NCBI RefSeq assembly: GCF_018860505.1
Contig: NZ_JAHKPU010000017.1
Coordinates: 79,096 to 143,095, forward strand
Source: Pacificibacter marinus
Lineage (GTDB): Bacteria > Pseudomonadota > Alphaproteobacteria > Rhodobacterales > Rhodobacteraceae
Length of the DNA stretch: 64,000 nucleotides
Reading direction: 5' to 3'
Shown here: in pieces, positions 44,733 to 53,802 of the stretch
Position numbering within the stretch: the stretch's first letter is position 1
How the letters are laid out: every line of letters begins with the position of its first letter
The notes under the pieces: model-generated
The model's database searches: none
The model's input: the letters and a program-made list of their open reading frames with translations, nothing else
Told to the model about the DNA's origin: nothing
Program-made: the position numbers and the translations under genes

Positions 44733-45181
44733 TGGACGTTACCATTTTGTACGGGACCGAAACAGGCAATGCGGAAATGCTTTGCGAAGATATCCAAGCT
44801 GCTCTCGAGGATGCAGGGCATGATGTCTTAATGGAAAACCTTTCGGATGTGAATCCAACAGATTTAGATATAGCGCGTGTGTATCTTGTTGTATGCTCGA
44901 CCTATGGCGATGGCGAATTGCCCGCATCGGCGAAACCATTTGCAGAGGCGATGAAGGACGCTCCCGATTTGAATGGACTTCGGTTTGGTGTTTTTGGGCT
45001 AGGTGATCGTGAATACGAAACTTTCAACCTTGGATCAAAACAGATTGAAGAGATGCTCATCGGCGCAGGGGCGACACTCATTACCGAGCGCGTGACACAT
45101 GATGCTTCGGGCAGTGATATGGCCGAAGACGTTGCGCTGCCTTGGGCCGAAACTGTGCTCGCTACTGTCGAGGCTGAATAA
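44732..45181 (+). CDS. Flavodoxin
   Basis: 149 aa from ATG 44732 (GAGG eight bases upstream). FMN phosphate-binding loop TETGNAEM at residues ~9-16 and the isoalloxazine-binding segments STYGDGELP and GLGDREYETF. One-electron carrier, cotranslated with the reductase (start overlaps its stop) and with the next gene. No ferredoxin gene is seen in the operon, so this protein is the probable donor to the oxygenase. Confidence 0.88.
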   Translation: MDVTILYGTETGNAEMLCEDIQAALEDAGHDVLMENLSDVNPTDLDIARVYLVVCSTYGDGELPASAKPFAEAMKDAPDLNGLRFGVFGLGDREYETFNLGSKQIEEMLIGAGATLITERVTHDASGSDMAEDVALPWAETVLATVEAE

Positions 45182-45774
45182 TGAAAGCTCAAGATATCCG
45201 CTCCAAAATCGAGGTCGCACATACGTTTGGTATGCGGGTCGATTTGCGCGGCGTGACCTGCGAGGGGCGCCTTGTCCTTGATGGTGCGCTTGTCGCTGGG
45301 GTGGATTTCTCTGGCGCGTCGTTTCCTGATGGGGTGAGTGCCGAAGGTACAACATTTCTGGGGCTTAGTTGGTTTAACGGTATTACAGCCAAGGATGTTG
45401 ATTTTCGTAGTGCGCTTTTTCACAATGACGCAAGATTTGATCAAGCGGTAGTTTGCGAAACTGCAATGTTCACCAATGCAGAGTTTCGAGGCGTGACGCA
45501 GTTCGACAGCGCATCTATTGGCGGGCCTTTGGATCTGTCAAACGTGGATGGATACGGTAATTTTTCGTTGGCTGATGCAAATGTCAAAGGTGTGACCAAA
45601 TTTGCAAACTCTGAATGGTTTGGCGGGCTTTGGTTGGATAACACGCAGCTTTCAGATCTCGAAGTCGAGGATATGCAGGTCCATGGTCGGCTATGGTTGA
45701 AGGGCGCGCGGTTGGGTAATCAGCCGGTATTGCCGTCCCGTTTCGATGTTAGTTTTGGCTACAGTTATATTTGA
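45181..45774 (+). CDS. Pentapeptide-repeat-like protein
   Basis: 197 aa, ATG overlapping the flavodoxin stop by one base. Repeating xDFxxAxFxxxxxF patterns (VDFSGASF, VDFRSALF, ARFDQAVV, MFTNAEFRG, TQFDSASI, TKFANSEW) predict a right-handed beta-helix. No signal peptide. I cannot assign a function; the position at the end of an oxygenase operon suggests a scaffold or protective partner, without proof. Confidence 0.65.
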   Translation: MKAQDIRSKIEVAHTFGMRVDLRGVTCEGRLVLDGALVAGVDFSGASFPDGVSAEGTTFLGLSWFNGITAKDVDFRSALFHNDARFDQAVVCETAMFTNAEFRGVTQFDSASIGGPLDLSNVDGYGNFSLADANVKGVTKFANSEWFGGLWLDNTQLSDLEVEDMQVHGRLWLKGARLGNQPVLPSRFDVSFGYSYI

Positions 45775-45884
45775 TGACGTACTGTCAGCGTTGGGGGCAT
45801 CTAACTTAGAAAACTCTGTTTGAAATACAGTTGAGAGACTGCGCAATGCGACGCGTGCTTAACGCTAATACCAAAGGAAATTAT

Positions 45885-47003
45885 ATGCTTACGATCGGAA
45901 TTTGTGGCGGTGGAGTGGGTGGATTAACCGCAGCACTCGCGCTGATAAAAAGTGGGCATAAAGTCGAGATTTTCGAACGATCAAAGCATTTCGGACGCAT
46001 CGGCGCGGACATCAATTTGACACCAAACGCCGTGCATGCTTTGGATGGTTTAGGCATCGGGAATACCCTGCGCCAAACAGCTGCCAAGCCAGAATACCGC
46101 ATCAGTCGCACTTGGGATACGGGCGAAGAAACGTCACGTTTGGAAATGCAGGGCGACCGATATGATGCGCCGCAGCTTACCATTCACCGCGCAGATTTGG
46201 TGAGCGCGCTTTGTGGTGCCTTGCCTGATGGCGCTTTGCATTTTGGGGCTTCTATTGCAGGTGTTGAACATCTGGAAGACGGCGCGCGCATCCTGTTTGA
46301 AGGCTGCAGATCCAAGGATTTTGATCTCGTTATTGGTGCCGATGGTATTCATTCTGTCGTGCGCAACACGCTTTTTGGTAAAGACGATCCTAAGTTTACA
46401 GGGCTCGTGTCGTACCGTGCGGTCTTTGCGCGGGAAAAAGCCAAAGATATTCCCAACCTTGATAGTTTCACCAAATGGTGGGGACCAAATTCTGACCTTC
46501 AGCTTGTGGTCTTTCCACTTTTGCGCGGCGACGAGGTTTTTGTTTTCGCCACAACTCCACAAGAAAACTGGAGCGAGGAAGGCTGGACTTTGCCCGGAGA
46601 TATCGAAAAGCTGCGTGACACCTATGCCGATTTTCACCCAGAAGTGCTTGAGCTGTTGAACTGCTGTACAGAGGTGACCTGTTCAGCACTGCACGTGCGC
46701 GAACCTATGGAGGCATGGTCGAAGGGAAATATCACAATCTTGGGCGATGCGGCGCACCCGATGGTGCCATTTATGGCACAGGGAGCGACAATGGCGATTG
46801 AGGATGGTGTGGTTTTGTCATTGGCGCTTGCAAATGCAACAACCAAAACTGTGCCCGCAGCACTCGATGTTTATGAAGGGGCCCGCCGTGATCGGACTGC
46901 GCGCGTTCAACGAGGGTCATTGGCGAACAATTGGTTGAAAAGACCAGAAAATGCGGATTGGGTCTATGCGTACAAAGCATGGGATGCACTGCTATCGGTA
47001 TAA
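45885..47003 (+). CDS. FAD-dependent aromatic monooxygenase (salicylate/3-hydroxybenzoate hydroxylase-like)
   Basis: 372 aa from ATG 45885 (AAAGGAAA upstream). GGGVGGLTAALAL dinucleotide motif, second FAD motif region ending GADGIHS, and GDAAHPMVPFMAQGA identify a class A flavoprotein hydroxylase. It hydroxylates an aromatic or heteroaromatic ring using NAD(P)H. It lies 110 bases after the pentapeptide gene, so it may have its own promoter. Confidence 0.85.
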   Translation: MLTIGICGGGVGGLTAALALIKSGHKVEIFERSKHFGRIGADINLTPNAVHALDGLGIGNTLRQTAAKPEYRISRTWDTGEETSRLEMQGDRYDAPQLTIHRADLVSALCGALPDGALHFGASIAGVEHLEDGARILFEGCRSKDFDLVIGADGIHSVVRNTLFGKDDPKFTGLVSYRAVFAREKAKDIPNLDSFTKWWGPNSDLQLVVFPLLRGDEVFVFATTPQENWSEEGWTLPGDIEKLRDTYADFHPEVLELLNCCTEVTCSALHVREPMEAWSKGNITILGDAAHPMVPFMAQGATMAIEDGVVLSLALANATTKTVPAALDVYEGARRDRTARVQRGSLANNWLKRPENADWVYAYKAWDALLSV

Positions 47004-47202
47004 TTAATCCGGTACTGACATTTGGTATAAAACTGTTCTGGGCGCGGTCAGGGCTCTGACGGGCATAATTTTGTCTAATTTCGTATGATCTTAATTTTTG
47101 GTCTTGGTAAAGCATTTTTATTTTACGGGCAAAACGGCACCTATCCTGAAGACATGACCGCGATCATCTTAGATATAATAAACATCAACAGGGAACGCAC
47201 AT

Positions 47203-48225
47203 ATGACCACTCAAAATTTAAGCCGCCGAGGATTTCTTGGTGCATCCGCAGCAACCGTCATTTGTTTGAGCGCAGGCGGCCCTGCCGCAGCTGGTGACAC
47301 AACATTCAAGTTCATTACCCCTTTCAGTCTCTCTTTGTCCTTCGCGTCAGTACTGTATGCTGAAGCCAAAGGGTATTACACAGAAGAAGGATTGTCGTTT
47401 GAGGTCGAGGCCGCCAAAGGCGCGGCAATGGCATCACAAATGGTGATCGCGGATCAAATGGACAGCGGCCGAACTGGCGGAACGAATTACATTATTTCGA
47501 AAGTAGAACACGGCGCACCGCTGATTTCTATCGCCACGATAGCGCAACTATCGCCTTTTTTCGTGATTTCATCGACAGATAACCCTGCAGAGAAAATATC
47601 GGATTTGTCTGGGCGTACTGTGGGCATGGCCTCACTCGGCGGCTCCATGGAAGGCACACTCAATCTATTACTGCTCAAAGGGGGCATTTCGCCGGAGACA
47701 ACGACGAAAGTTAAAGTTGCCGATAGCGCGGCCTCTTTTGCGCTTATTGAAGCGGGCAGAGCGGGAGCGTTCATTGGCAATACCTCGTCAATGATTAAGG
47801 CCAAATCAACAGGTAAGGGAGTTCACGCCTTTGCAATGGATGATGGTATGCCGGGACAAGTTTATGTCGCGCGCGAAGATGATTTGGCCGCGAATTCGGC
47901 CAAATATGTATCGTTTCTCAAGGCAACGCACCGTGCTGCATTAGAAATTGCAACCACACCAGAGGCAGACCTGGGTCCAATTCTAAATGTGATAGGATCG
48001 ATGCATGACGTAAATGGTTTGAGTGATATAGAAACGGCTAAACGCGACTTGGCAACTAATGCGCAAAATTGGATGGCCAAGGGCGAAGAAAACCTGTTGC
48101 GCAATATTCCAGATGTTTGGGCCGGTGCCGCTGAAATGTTGCACGGGCAGGGCATGATCGGCAAAGCTGTCGACCCGACCACGTTGTACACCAATGCTCT
48201 TTTGGATGAGGCGCTTGGTGCATGA
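47203..48225 (+). CDS. ABC transporter substrate-binding protein with Tat-type signal
   Basis: 340 aa. The N-terminus LSRRGFLGASAATV carries a twin-arginine motif (SRRGFLG), unusual compared with the Sec signals of the other binding proteins here. The mature NMT1/TauA-like domain follows (FSLSLSFASVLYAEAKGYYT, GGSMEGTLNLLLLKGG). Tat export implies folding, or cofactor/ligand binding, in the cytoplasm. Overlaps the ATPase gene by 4 bases. Confidence 0.85.
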   Translation: MTTQNLSRRGFLGASAATVICLSAGGPAAAGDTTFKFITPFSLSLSFASVLYAEAKGYYTEEGLSFEVEAAKGAAMASQMVIADQMDSGRTGGTNYIISKVEHGAPLISIATIAQLSPFFVISSTDNPAEKISDLSGRTVGMASLGGSMEGTLNLLLLKGGISPETTTKVKVADSAASFALIEAGRAGAFIGNTSSMIKAKSTGKGVHAFAMDDGMPGQVYVAREDDLAANSAKYVSFLKATHRAALEIATTPEADLGPILNVIGSMHDVNGLSDIETAKRDLATNAQNWMAKGEENLLRNIPDVWAGAAEMLHGQGMIGKAVDPTTLYTNALLDEALGA

Positions 48226-49031
48226 GCGACTTAAGTGTTGAAGCTGAGGCCGTGGAGGTTTCCATTCGCGGCCTCACGAAAATATTCGGTGAAGGCGAGG
48301 GAGCGGTTACTGCGATCTCTGACGCCGACCTCATATTGCAGCGAGGAGAATTTTTGTCGCTGCTCGGACCGTCGGGATGTGGCAAAACCACTTTGTTGCG
48401 GATTGTCGCAGGGCTAGAATTTCCGACTGAGGGCAGCGTGGATGTCCGCGGTAAGTCCGTTTGGAATAGGCACAAGCGATCAAAGGCGGCGACCAAGCCG
48501 ATTTCGATGATGTTTCAAGAGGCACGGCTTTTCCCATGGTTTACGGTCGCGCAAAATGTCGCTCTACCGCTACGTGTTGCCGGAATGCCCAAGGCCCAGC
48601 GGATTGAGCGGGCGCATGAAATCTGTGAAACAGTCGGTCTGGCAGGTTTTGAAAACCACCGTCCAGCGCAGCTTTCGGGTGGGATGCGTCAACGGGCATC
48701 TCTTGCACGAGCGCTCGTGACAGATCCACAAGTTTTGTTGCTCGACGAGCCGTTCGGGGCGTTAGATGCGATGACGCGAGACGCGCTTAACATGGAACTG
48801 ATGCAGGTCTGTGCCCGTGCCGATGTGACGACCATTCTGGTCACGCATTCTATTGCCGAGGCGGCTTTCTTGAGTGATCGCGTGGTGGTGTTGGCCCCGC
48901 GTCCCGCGCGAATTACAGGGGTTGAGGCCATCCCCTTTCCTCGACCACGATCACTTGATTTACAGCGCCAAACAGAGTTTCAAGATATGGTGGCACATTT
49001 GCGGACTGCATTAGTGGGGGGCGCAGAATGA
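48222..49031 (+). CDS. ABC transporter ATP-binding protein (NitT/TauT type)
   Basis: 269 aa with Walker A GPSGCGKTT, signature LSGGMRQR, Walker B VLLLDEPFGALD and H-loop VTHSIAEA. Second such ATPase in the window, overlapping both neighbours by 4 bases. The importer probably brings in the monooxygenase substrate or a related aromatic. Confidence 0.88.
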   Translation: MSDLSVEAEAVEVSIRGLTKIFGEGEGAVTAISDADLILQRGEFLSLLGPSGCGKTTLLRIVAGLEFPTEGSVDVRGKSVWNRHKRSKAATKPISMMFQEARLFPWFTVAQNVALPLRVAGMPKAQRIERAHEICETVGLAGFENHRPAQLSGGMRQRASLARALVTDPQVLLLDEPFGALDAMTRDALNMELMQVCARADVTTILVTHSIAEAAFLSDRVVVLAPRPARITGVEAIPFPRPRSLDLQRQTEFQDMVAHLRTALVGGAE

Positions 49032-49801
49032 ACAATTCTTCTTTTTGGCGTATTGCTTTGCCGATTTTATCTGTGAGTTCTTTTTTACTGTTCTGGTCTT
49101 GGTATGTACATACATCGGATGTTTCGGCATTTGTCCTACCTGCACCTGAAACGATTTTAAAGGCACTGTCTGAAATGATCTTTGATCCCAAGCTTTGGCA
49201 TCATGCAAAGATAACATTGACCGAGGCTGTGTCGGGTTTCGTGATCGCCGTGTCGCTTGGTATTAGCCTTGGGTTTATCATGGCACGTGTTCCAGCTGTG
49301 GAATGGGCTATGAAACCCTTTATTGTGTTGTTGCAACTGGTTCCCAAAATTGCCTTGGCGCCGCTATTCATTCTTTGGTTCGGCTTTGGTCTTGAATCAA
49401 AGATTGTCATTGCAGCTGCACTCGCCTTTTTCCCAGTTTTTTCCAACGCGCTCGTGGCTTTTAAATCAGTCGATAATGGGGACCGCGATGTTATGACGAT
49501 GTTGCAGGCAACTCCTTTACAGCGGCTCATCCTGCTTGATTTGCCGACGGCCTTGCCTGTGGTTCTGACAGGTATGGAGGTTTCTGTTGTGATGGCCATG
49601 ATCGGGGCTATTGTCGGAGAGTTTATCGGTGGAAGTGAAGGACTTGGATATCTGGCTGTCGCCTATCTGCAAGAACTTGCGGTGCCAGAGCTGTTCGGTG
49701 TGATCGTCGTTTTGACGCTTATGGGGCTGTTACTCTACACGCTTATCGGTCGGCTCAGGGCGTGGTTCGCGCCTTGGCACGCTTCTGCAGAAAAAGCTTA
49801 A
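49028..49801 (+). CDS. ABC transporter permease (NitT/TauT type)
   Basis: 257 aa with six predicted membrane segments and the EAA region (VMTMLQATPLQRLILLDLPT). Follows the ATPase with an ATGA overlap. A possible terminator hairpin lies at 49808-49835. Confidence 0.88.
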   Translation: MNNSSFWRIALPILSVSSFLLFWSWYVHTSDVSAFVLPAPETILKALSEMIFDPKLWHHAKITLTEAVSGFVIAVSLGISLGFIMARVPAVEWAMKPFIVLLQLVPKIALAPLFILWFGFGLESKIVIAAALAFFPVFSNALVAFKSVDNGDRDVMTMLQATPLQRLILLDLPTALPVVLTGMEVSVVMAMIGAIVGEFIGGSEGLGYLAVAYLQELAVPELFGVIVVLTLMGLLLYTLIGRLRAWFAPWHASAEKA

Positions 49802-49807
49802 GAAAAC

Positions 49808-49835
49808 CCGCGACTGAGGGGCGCTTTGGTCGCGG
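49808..49835 (+). terminator. Weak terminator hairpin
   Basis: CCGCGAC / GTCGCGG 7-bp stem shortly after the permease stop; no strong T-run follows. Confidence 0.45.
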
Positions 49836-50008
49836 TAGATATTTTCATGGATATTGACGCGGCCGTCATTTTGAGGATCGTTTTAAGGCGAAACTGAACG
49901 ACTGCGTTCTGCCTTACGGCGCGTCGCATTAATTTTTGCGTTGATGTTTCGCAACATGGTGTTGTCGGGCATCAGTCAAAAACTGTTGATGTTATATCTT
50001 TTGCGAAT

Positions 50009-50300
50009 TTAGCATTCAGAGTTCCACGCCTTAAGAAAGCGGTACCAGAATGCGCCATGGATCATGGTCCATACCATCACTGGGGACTGGTGAGGTGAAA
50101 GCTCGCCGCGTTCTTGCGCCTTTTGCAGCAAGGCTGTCATAATTCTCTCGCGTGGCAAGATGAAGTTTACATGAAATGAGTGTTGAAAGGTCGCGTCTTG
50201 CTGGGCAGCTGCTATTGGTGCGCGCAAGGTAGGGGTCGTGATCTCGGCCCTCATTGATCGACAATGGATGTTTACAAATGTGAGATCGCCCGGACGCAGT
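50009..50300 (-). pseudogene. TetR-family regulator, C-terminal fragment
   Basis: The minus strand encodes GDLTFVNIHCRSMRAEITTP, followed by HSFHVNFILPRERIMTALLQ and MVWTMIHGAFWYRFLKAWN, which looks like the C-terminal ligand domain of a TetR regulator. The helix-turn-helix half is absent, with an in-frame stop about 60 bases upstream of the ATG-like codon. The rest of 49802-50398 is empty except for hairpins. Confidence 0.45.
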
Positions 50301-50359
50301 CATTCATCCTGGGTTGAAAAGACCCTTGGTGTTTGAATGAAAAGAGGCTGAGCTGTATT

Positions 50360-50388
50360 GCCAGCACATAATTGGCTTATGTGCTGGC
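50360..50388 (-). terminator. Hairpin after orphan binding-protein gene
   Basis: GCCAGCACATAA / TTATGTGCTGGC, a perfect 12-bp stem with a 5-base loop just beyond the stop of the 50399-51385 gene (minus strand). Likely a terminator or 3' stabiliser; no T-run. Confidence 0.6.
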
Positions 50389-50398
50389 GCATGAATGA

Positions 50399-51385
50399 CT
50401 AGTCGACAAATTGATTTGTGTAGTAGTCGTCCAAAGGACTTGCGGATTTAGCAATCCCTTGAGTAACATAGAAATCTCGCACGGCGGTGTATCGTTCGGG
50501 GGCGAATTCACCCAAAGCGAGCTCATCTGGCGAGGCATAAACGAACTCAGCATAACGGCTCAAGATCGCACCAAGTGATTCCTCTTGTCCATGAAAGGCG
50601 GCGACCTTTTGTGAAATTTCTAAAGCAGTCCCTTTGGGATCTGCAATAACATCAGAGTAGCCTCGCAATGTTGCTTTCACAAATGCCTGAATGAGCTCAG
50701 GGTCGTCTTCAATGGCACTATCAGAGGATACAATTGCTTGTGTCATTGAGGGGAATAGATCGTTGATCATATGAATATCGACAGGAACACCTGCTGTCTC
50801 GATCTGGTAACTCCATTCTGGAACAGCTGAGATTGCATCAACATCGCCAGAAACCATCAATTGCGTCATACCTGCGGGCCCAAGCGATTGAATGTCGACG
50901 TCGTCGCGATCTACGCCGACTGCCGCGAGAACGCCCAGAAGATTGTAGTAGGACGTATCTTGAAAGCTCATCACGCCGATACGCTTTCCTGCAAGGTCCG
51001 ATAGGTTTTCAATACCTTCGTCACTGCGTATCGAGACATGCGTCAATGCCTGCCCTCCCAGCAATGCGACGGCTTTTACAGGCAAACCATTCGGGCGTAC
51101 TATGATTGGTGTATCACCCGCTGCAAGGCCAATAGACGCGTTTCCCACAGCGACTTGGATAGCGACATCAGCGCCTCCCTTTGCTATGTGAAAAATCGGA
51201 TTTAGGCCCTCATCTGCATAGTACCCTCTTTCAACCGCAACATGAAAGGGCGCAAATGCTGGCAAACTCATCGGAGCAGGTAAGAGAAAAACTTCTTCAC
51301 GCAATTCAGATTGTGCTGAAGCCGCAGACGAAGTCAAAAGTGCCACCGCGAAAATAGCGGTGTTAAACGTAGTATTTAATCGCAT
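50399..51385 (-). CDS. Orphan NMT1-like substrate-binding protein
   Basis: 328 aa from ATG 51385. Sec signal (FNTAIFAVALLTSSAASA) and an NMT1/TauA-type fold. It is paralogous to the protein at 33295-34269, sharing GGADVAIQVAVGNASIGLAA, FQDTSYYNLLGVLAAVG and SGDVDAISAVPEW. No permease or ATPase is adjacent; it may deliver ligand to one of the two NitT/TauT-type importers in this window, most plausibly the 32491-35090 one. It follows the GST gene in a TetR-led operon. Confidence 0.82.
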   Translation of the reverse strand: MRLNTTFNTAIFAVALLTSSAASAQSELREEVFLLPAPMSLPAFAPFHVAVERGYYADEGLNPIFHIAKGGADVAIQVAVGNASIGLAAGDTPIIVRPNGLPVKAVALLGGQALTHVSIRSDEGIENLSDLAGKRIGVMSFQDTSYYNLLGVLAAVGVDRDDVDIQSLGPAGMTQLMVSGDVDAISAVPEWSYQIETAGVPVDIHMINDLFPSMTQAIVSSDSAIEDDPELIQAFVKATLRGYSDVIADPKGTALEISQKVAAFHGQEESLGAILSRYAEFVYASPDELALGEFAPERYTAVRDFYVTQGIAKSASPLDDYYTNQFVD

Positions 51386-51410
51386 AGTTGTAGTCTCCTG
51401 TTCGAGGGGG

Positions 51411-52184
51411 TTAAACAGCGTCGGGATAAAGGGAACCTTCAGCAGGGTTGGCTGGCCCAGGTAGGCGGTGTGATGTGTCTGGAAAGGCTTTTGCATAAGC
51501 TGGACGTGCTTTGACCCGATCAATCCAAGATTTCAGCGCAGGCATATCGTTCCATAATCCCGCCATCATCAACCATTCCATACGATCAATCATGGGGGCG
51601 CATGCTACATCTGCGAGACTAAATGTGTCCCCAGCAAGCCACGGTTTGCCATCAGCCAGAGACTGATCCATGCGTGTAATCGCGGCAGTCGCTTTGGCGC
51701 GTGCAGCTTCCACGGCAGCCTCATCCACAGGCGCATTGATGGTGCGACGCCAGTTTTCAGCACGATCAGGATTCGGGTGGTTTGCCATCATATGTTCAAG
51801 TTGTTCTTGGTTCATGGAACGCACAACAGGACGTACCATAAGGGCATAGCTGGCGGGGCGAATTGCTGGGTGAAGCACATCATCTTCAAACTTAACCCAG
51901 ACGCGCATACGTGCTCTTGCCACAGGATCGCTAGGCACCAATGATGGACCGTCGAACACCTCGTCAATATATTCATTCATCACCGAAGACTCGATAATGG
52001 GCACCCCGTTATGGACCATCGCCGGCACTGTGCCGTTGGGGTTAATTTTAAGATACTCTGGTCGCATATGTTCGTGGCGACATAGATCAACGCGGCGGCT
52101 GACCCATTCGACATCTTTCTCATACAAACAAAATCTGACCTTTACGGAACACACAGCGTCCCAGTCGTGGTAAAGTTCTAGCAT
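51411..52184 (-). CDS. Glutathione S-transferase family protein
   Basis: 257 aa. The N-terminal thioredoxin-like half (VRFCLYEKDVEWVSRRVDLC, NPNGTVPAMVHNG, and ESSVMNEYIDE with the gamma-Glu-binding Glu-Ser) is followed by a helical C-terminal domain (LADVACAPMIDRMEW). May conjugate, isomerise or cleave ether or halogen bonds in aromatics. Operon with the TetR regulator upstream and an orphan binding protein downstream suggests a xenobiotic-responsive unit. Confidence 0.85.
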   Translation of the reverse strand: MLELYHDWDAVCSVKVRFCLYEKDVEWVSRRVDLCRHEHMRPEYLKINPNGTVPAMVHNGVPIIESSVMNEYIDEVFDGPSLVPSDPVARARMRVWVKFEDDVLHPAIRPASYALMVRPVVRSMNQEQLEHMMANHPNPDRAENWRRTINAPVDEAAVEAARAKATAAITRMDQSLADGKPWLAGDTFSLADVACAPMIDRMEWLMMAGLWNDMPALKSWIDRVKARPAYAKAFPDTSHRLPGPANPAEGSLYPDAV

Positions 52185-52209
52185 TTATAGCTCCGTTTCT
52201 GTGTCATTT

Positions 52210-52764
52210 TCATTTTTGTGTGGCTAATAATTTTTGAATTGCCCACGCTACGGCTTCACCAGCTTCTTGGCCGTCCATGTCCCAGTAATCTTTCAGGGCC
52301 AACCAAACATGAGGGCTGGAAAGCGCTTGGACGATCGCCGCTGTGCGACGTGCGCTTTGTGGGTCAAGGGTTTGGTCTGAAAGGGCAGATTCATAAGCAT
52401 CACGACGCTTTTCATTTACCAATAGGCGCATCTTGCGCCCTGATTCCGATGATTGAATTGCCCGCACAATGCCTTCAATGCCGTCAAAAGCCATAAAGGT
52501 TGCAGGGGGCAATTTTGTTAAATCGTCAAAATCTTTGGGCCACTGGTGCAGCTCCAATTTTTCATTCGCGTAGAGCCAAAACTCTTTCATAAGCGTATTT
52601 TTGTCGGGAAAGTGGTTCAATACGGTTCGGCGTGAAACATCCGCTCTTTTAGCGATTGCATCGAATGCAAACCCCAGATCCCCTTGTTCCTCAAGTAACA
52701 GACCCACAGCCTCTAGGATGAGTCGACGCGTTTTTTCTATTTTGGGTGTTACGGATTTTGTCAC
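52210..52764 (-). CDS. TetR-family transcriptional regulator
   Basis: 184 aa with the typical HTH (FAFDAIAKRADVSRRTVLNH, FPDKNTLMKEFW) in residues ~30-75. It is the first gene of the minus-strand set with GST and binding-protein genes. Two tandem palindromes (52783-52820) directly upstream are the likely operators for autorepression. Confidence 0.85.
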   Translation of the reverse strand: MTKSVTPKIEKTRRLILEAVGLLLEEQGDLGFAFDAIAKRADVSRRTVLNHFPDKNTLMKEFWLYANEKLELHQWPKDFDDLTKLPPATFMAFDGIEGIVRAIQSSESGRKMRLLVNEKRRDAYESALSDQTLDPQSARRTAAIVQALSSPHVWLALKDYWDMDGQEAGEAVAWAIQKLLATQK

Positions 52765-52782
52765 TGGCTTACTTTCTTATTT

Positions 52783-52820
52783 TTGCACTAACAGTGCATA
52801 TTTACACTATGAGTGCAATT
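52783..52820. promoter_or_regulatory. Tandem palindromes upstream of TetR gene
   Basis: TTGCACTAACAGTGCATA (52783-52800) and TTTACACTATGAGTGCAATT (52801-52820): two adjacent copies of an ACT-NNN-AGT palindrome, immediately before the regulator gene. A typical TetR operator arrangement. Confidence 0.65.
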
Positions 52821-52911
52821 TTTGCAGTCCGTCAAGAAAAATTGAAAAACACTGTAATGTGAGCAAGACTGTCGCGATGCGGCGTAAGAAAATATCTTGT
52901 GATGACTGAAC

Positions 52912-53040
52912 GGTCAGGTTGCATTGGTCATGTCCGCGATCAGGCGTTCGGGATAGAGGTCAAACCTAACCTTCACGCGCTCGAGCATGGTCTTGGTCGA
53001 ACCGACCTCGTCCTGCCGGATCCACCGTGTAAGGCGCGGG
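52912..53040 (-). pseudogene. IS1182-family transposase fragment
   Basis: The minus strand reads RWIRQDEVGSTKTMLERVKV then RFDLYPERLIADM, a characteristic internal segment of IS1182-type DDE transposases. Both ends are missing. Confidence 0.65.
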
Positions 53041-53178
53041 CAAAACACACTTTGCTTTGGGACTGGGTCTGGCCGCATGCCAACGAGGGCTAAAGATGCG
53101 CTTCACCACGGTGTAGATATGTAGGGCCTCTCGGGACACTTCCTGTAAATTACCCAATTTTGGGTGGAGGAAGTTTTT

Positions 53179-53586
53179 ATGACGAACGAAGAACGTGACA
53201 TTCAACGCAAGCTGAGAGTGCTCCAGCATGCTGAGAAGATCGGCAATGTACGCAAAGCATGCCGGTATTTTGGGATTGGGAGATCCAGCTTTTATAGATG
53301 GCGGGATGCCTATCAAAAGCATGGGGAGGCTGGCTTGAAGAATGTCAAATCAATTCCGAAGAACCCGGCCAATCAAACACCTGCTGAAATCATCGAGAAG
53401 GTTCTGTATCTGCGCCGCAAGTATCACTTGGGGCCCATAAGGATCGTCTGGTATTTGGCACGTTACCCCGGCATCAAAATCTCAGATGCCGGAGCCTACC
53501 GTATCCTTAGACGCAACGGTCTTAATCGGTTGCCCAGAGGCACACGTGTCAATCGCAGAGTAAAAAGGGGCCAGATCGCGGCGTAA
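53179..53586 (+). pseudogene. IS481-family transposase, N-terminal part
   Basis: From ATG 53179 the sequence MTNEERDIQRKLRVLQHAEK, YFGIGRSSFYRWRDAY and NGLNRLPRGTRV matches the HTH half of IS481 transposases. Family similarity stops at residue ~124, where IS21 terminal sequence begins; the remaining codons to 53586 are foreign. Catalytic DDE residues are absent. Confidence 0.85.
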
Positions 53587-53710
53587 AACTGCTCCACTGA
53601 GTTATTGTTTTTCGTGCGCTTTGGCGCGAGTGCTTGTCATATAGCTAACGCGTGCCAAAGCGCATGTTGGCCCTTGGGCCAACATTGTTCTGATCTGGAT
53701 TTAGGTTGGA

Positions 53711-53802
53711 TTATTGTTGTTTGTTACGGCTGTATTTGAGTCTGTAGCTTTCGCCGTTCATCTCGAGAATGTGGACGTGATGGGTCAAGCGATCCCACCG
53801 TT
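53711..53802 (-). pseudogene. IS21 istB C-terminal fragment
   Basis: The minus strand encodes DRLTHHVHILEMNGESYRLK then YSRNKQQ and stop (53711-53713), the typical C-terminus of IstB helper ATPases. The ATPase core is missing; it is fused to IS481 sequence at ~53802. Confidence 0.8.
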
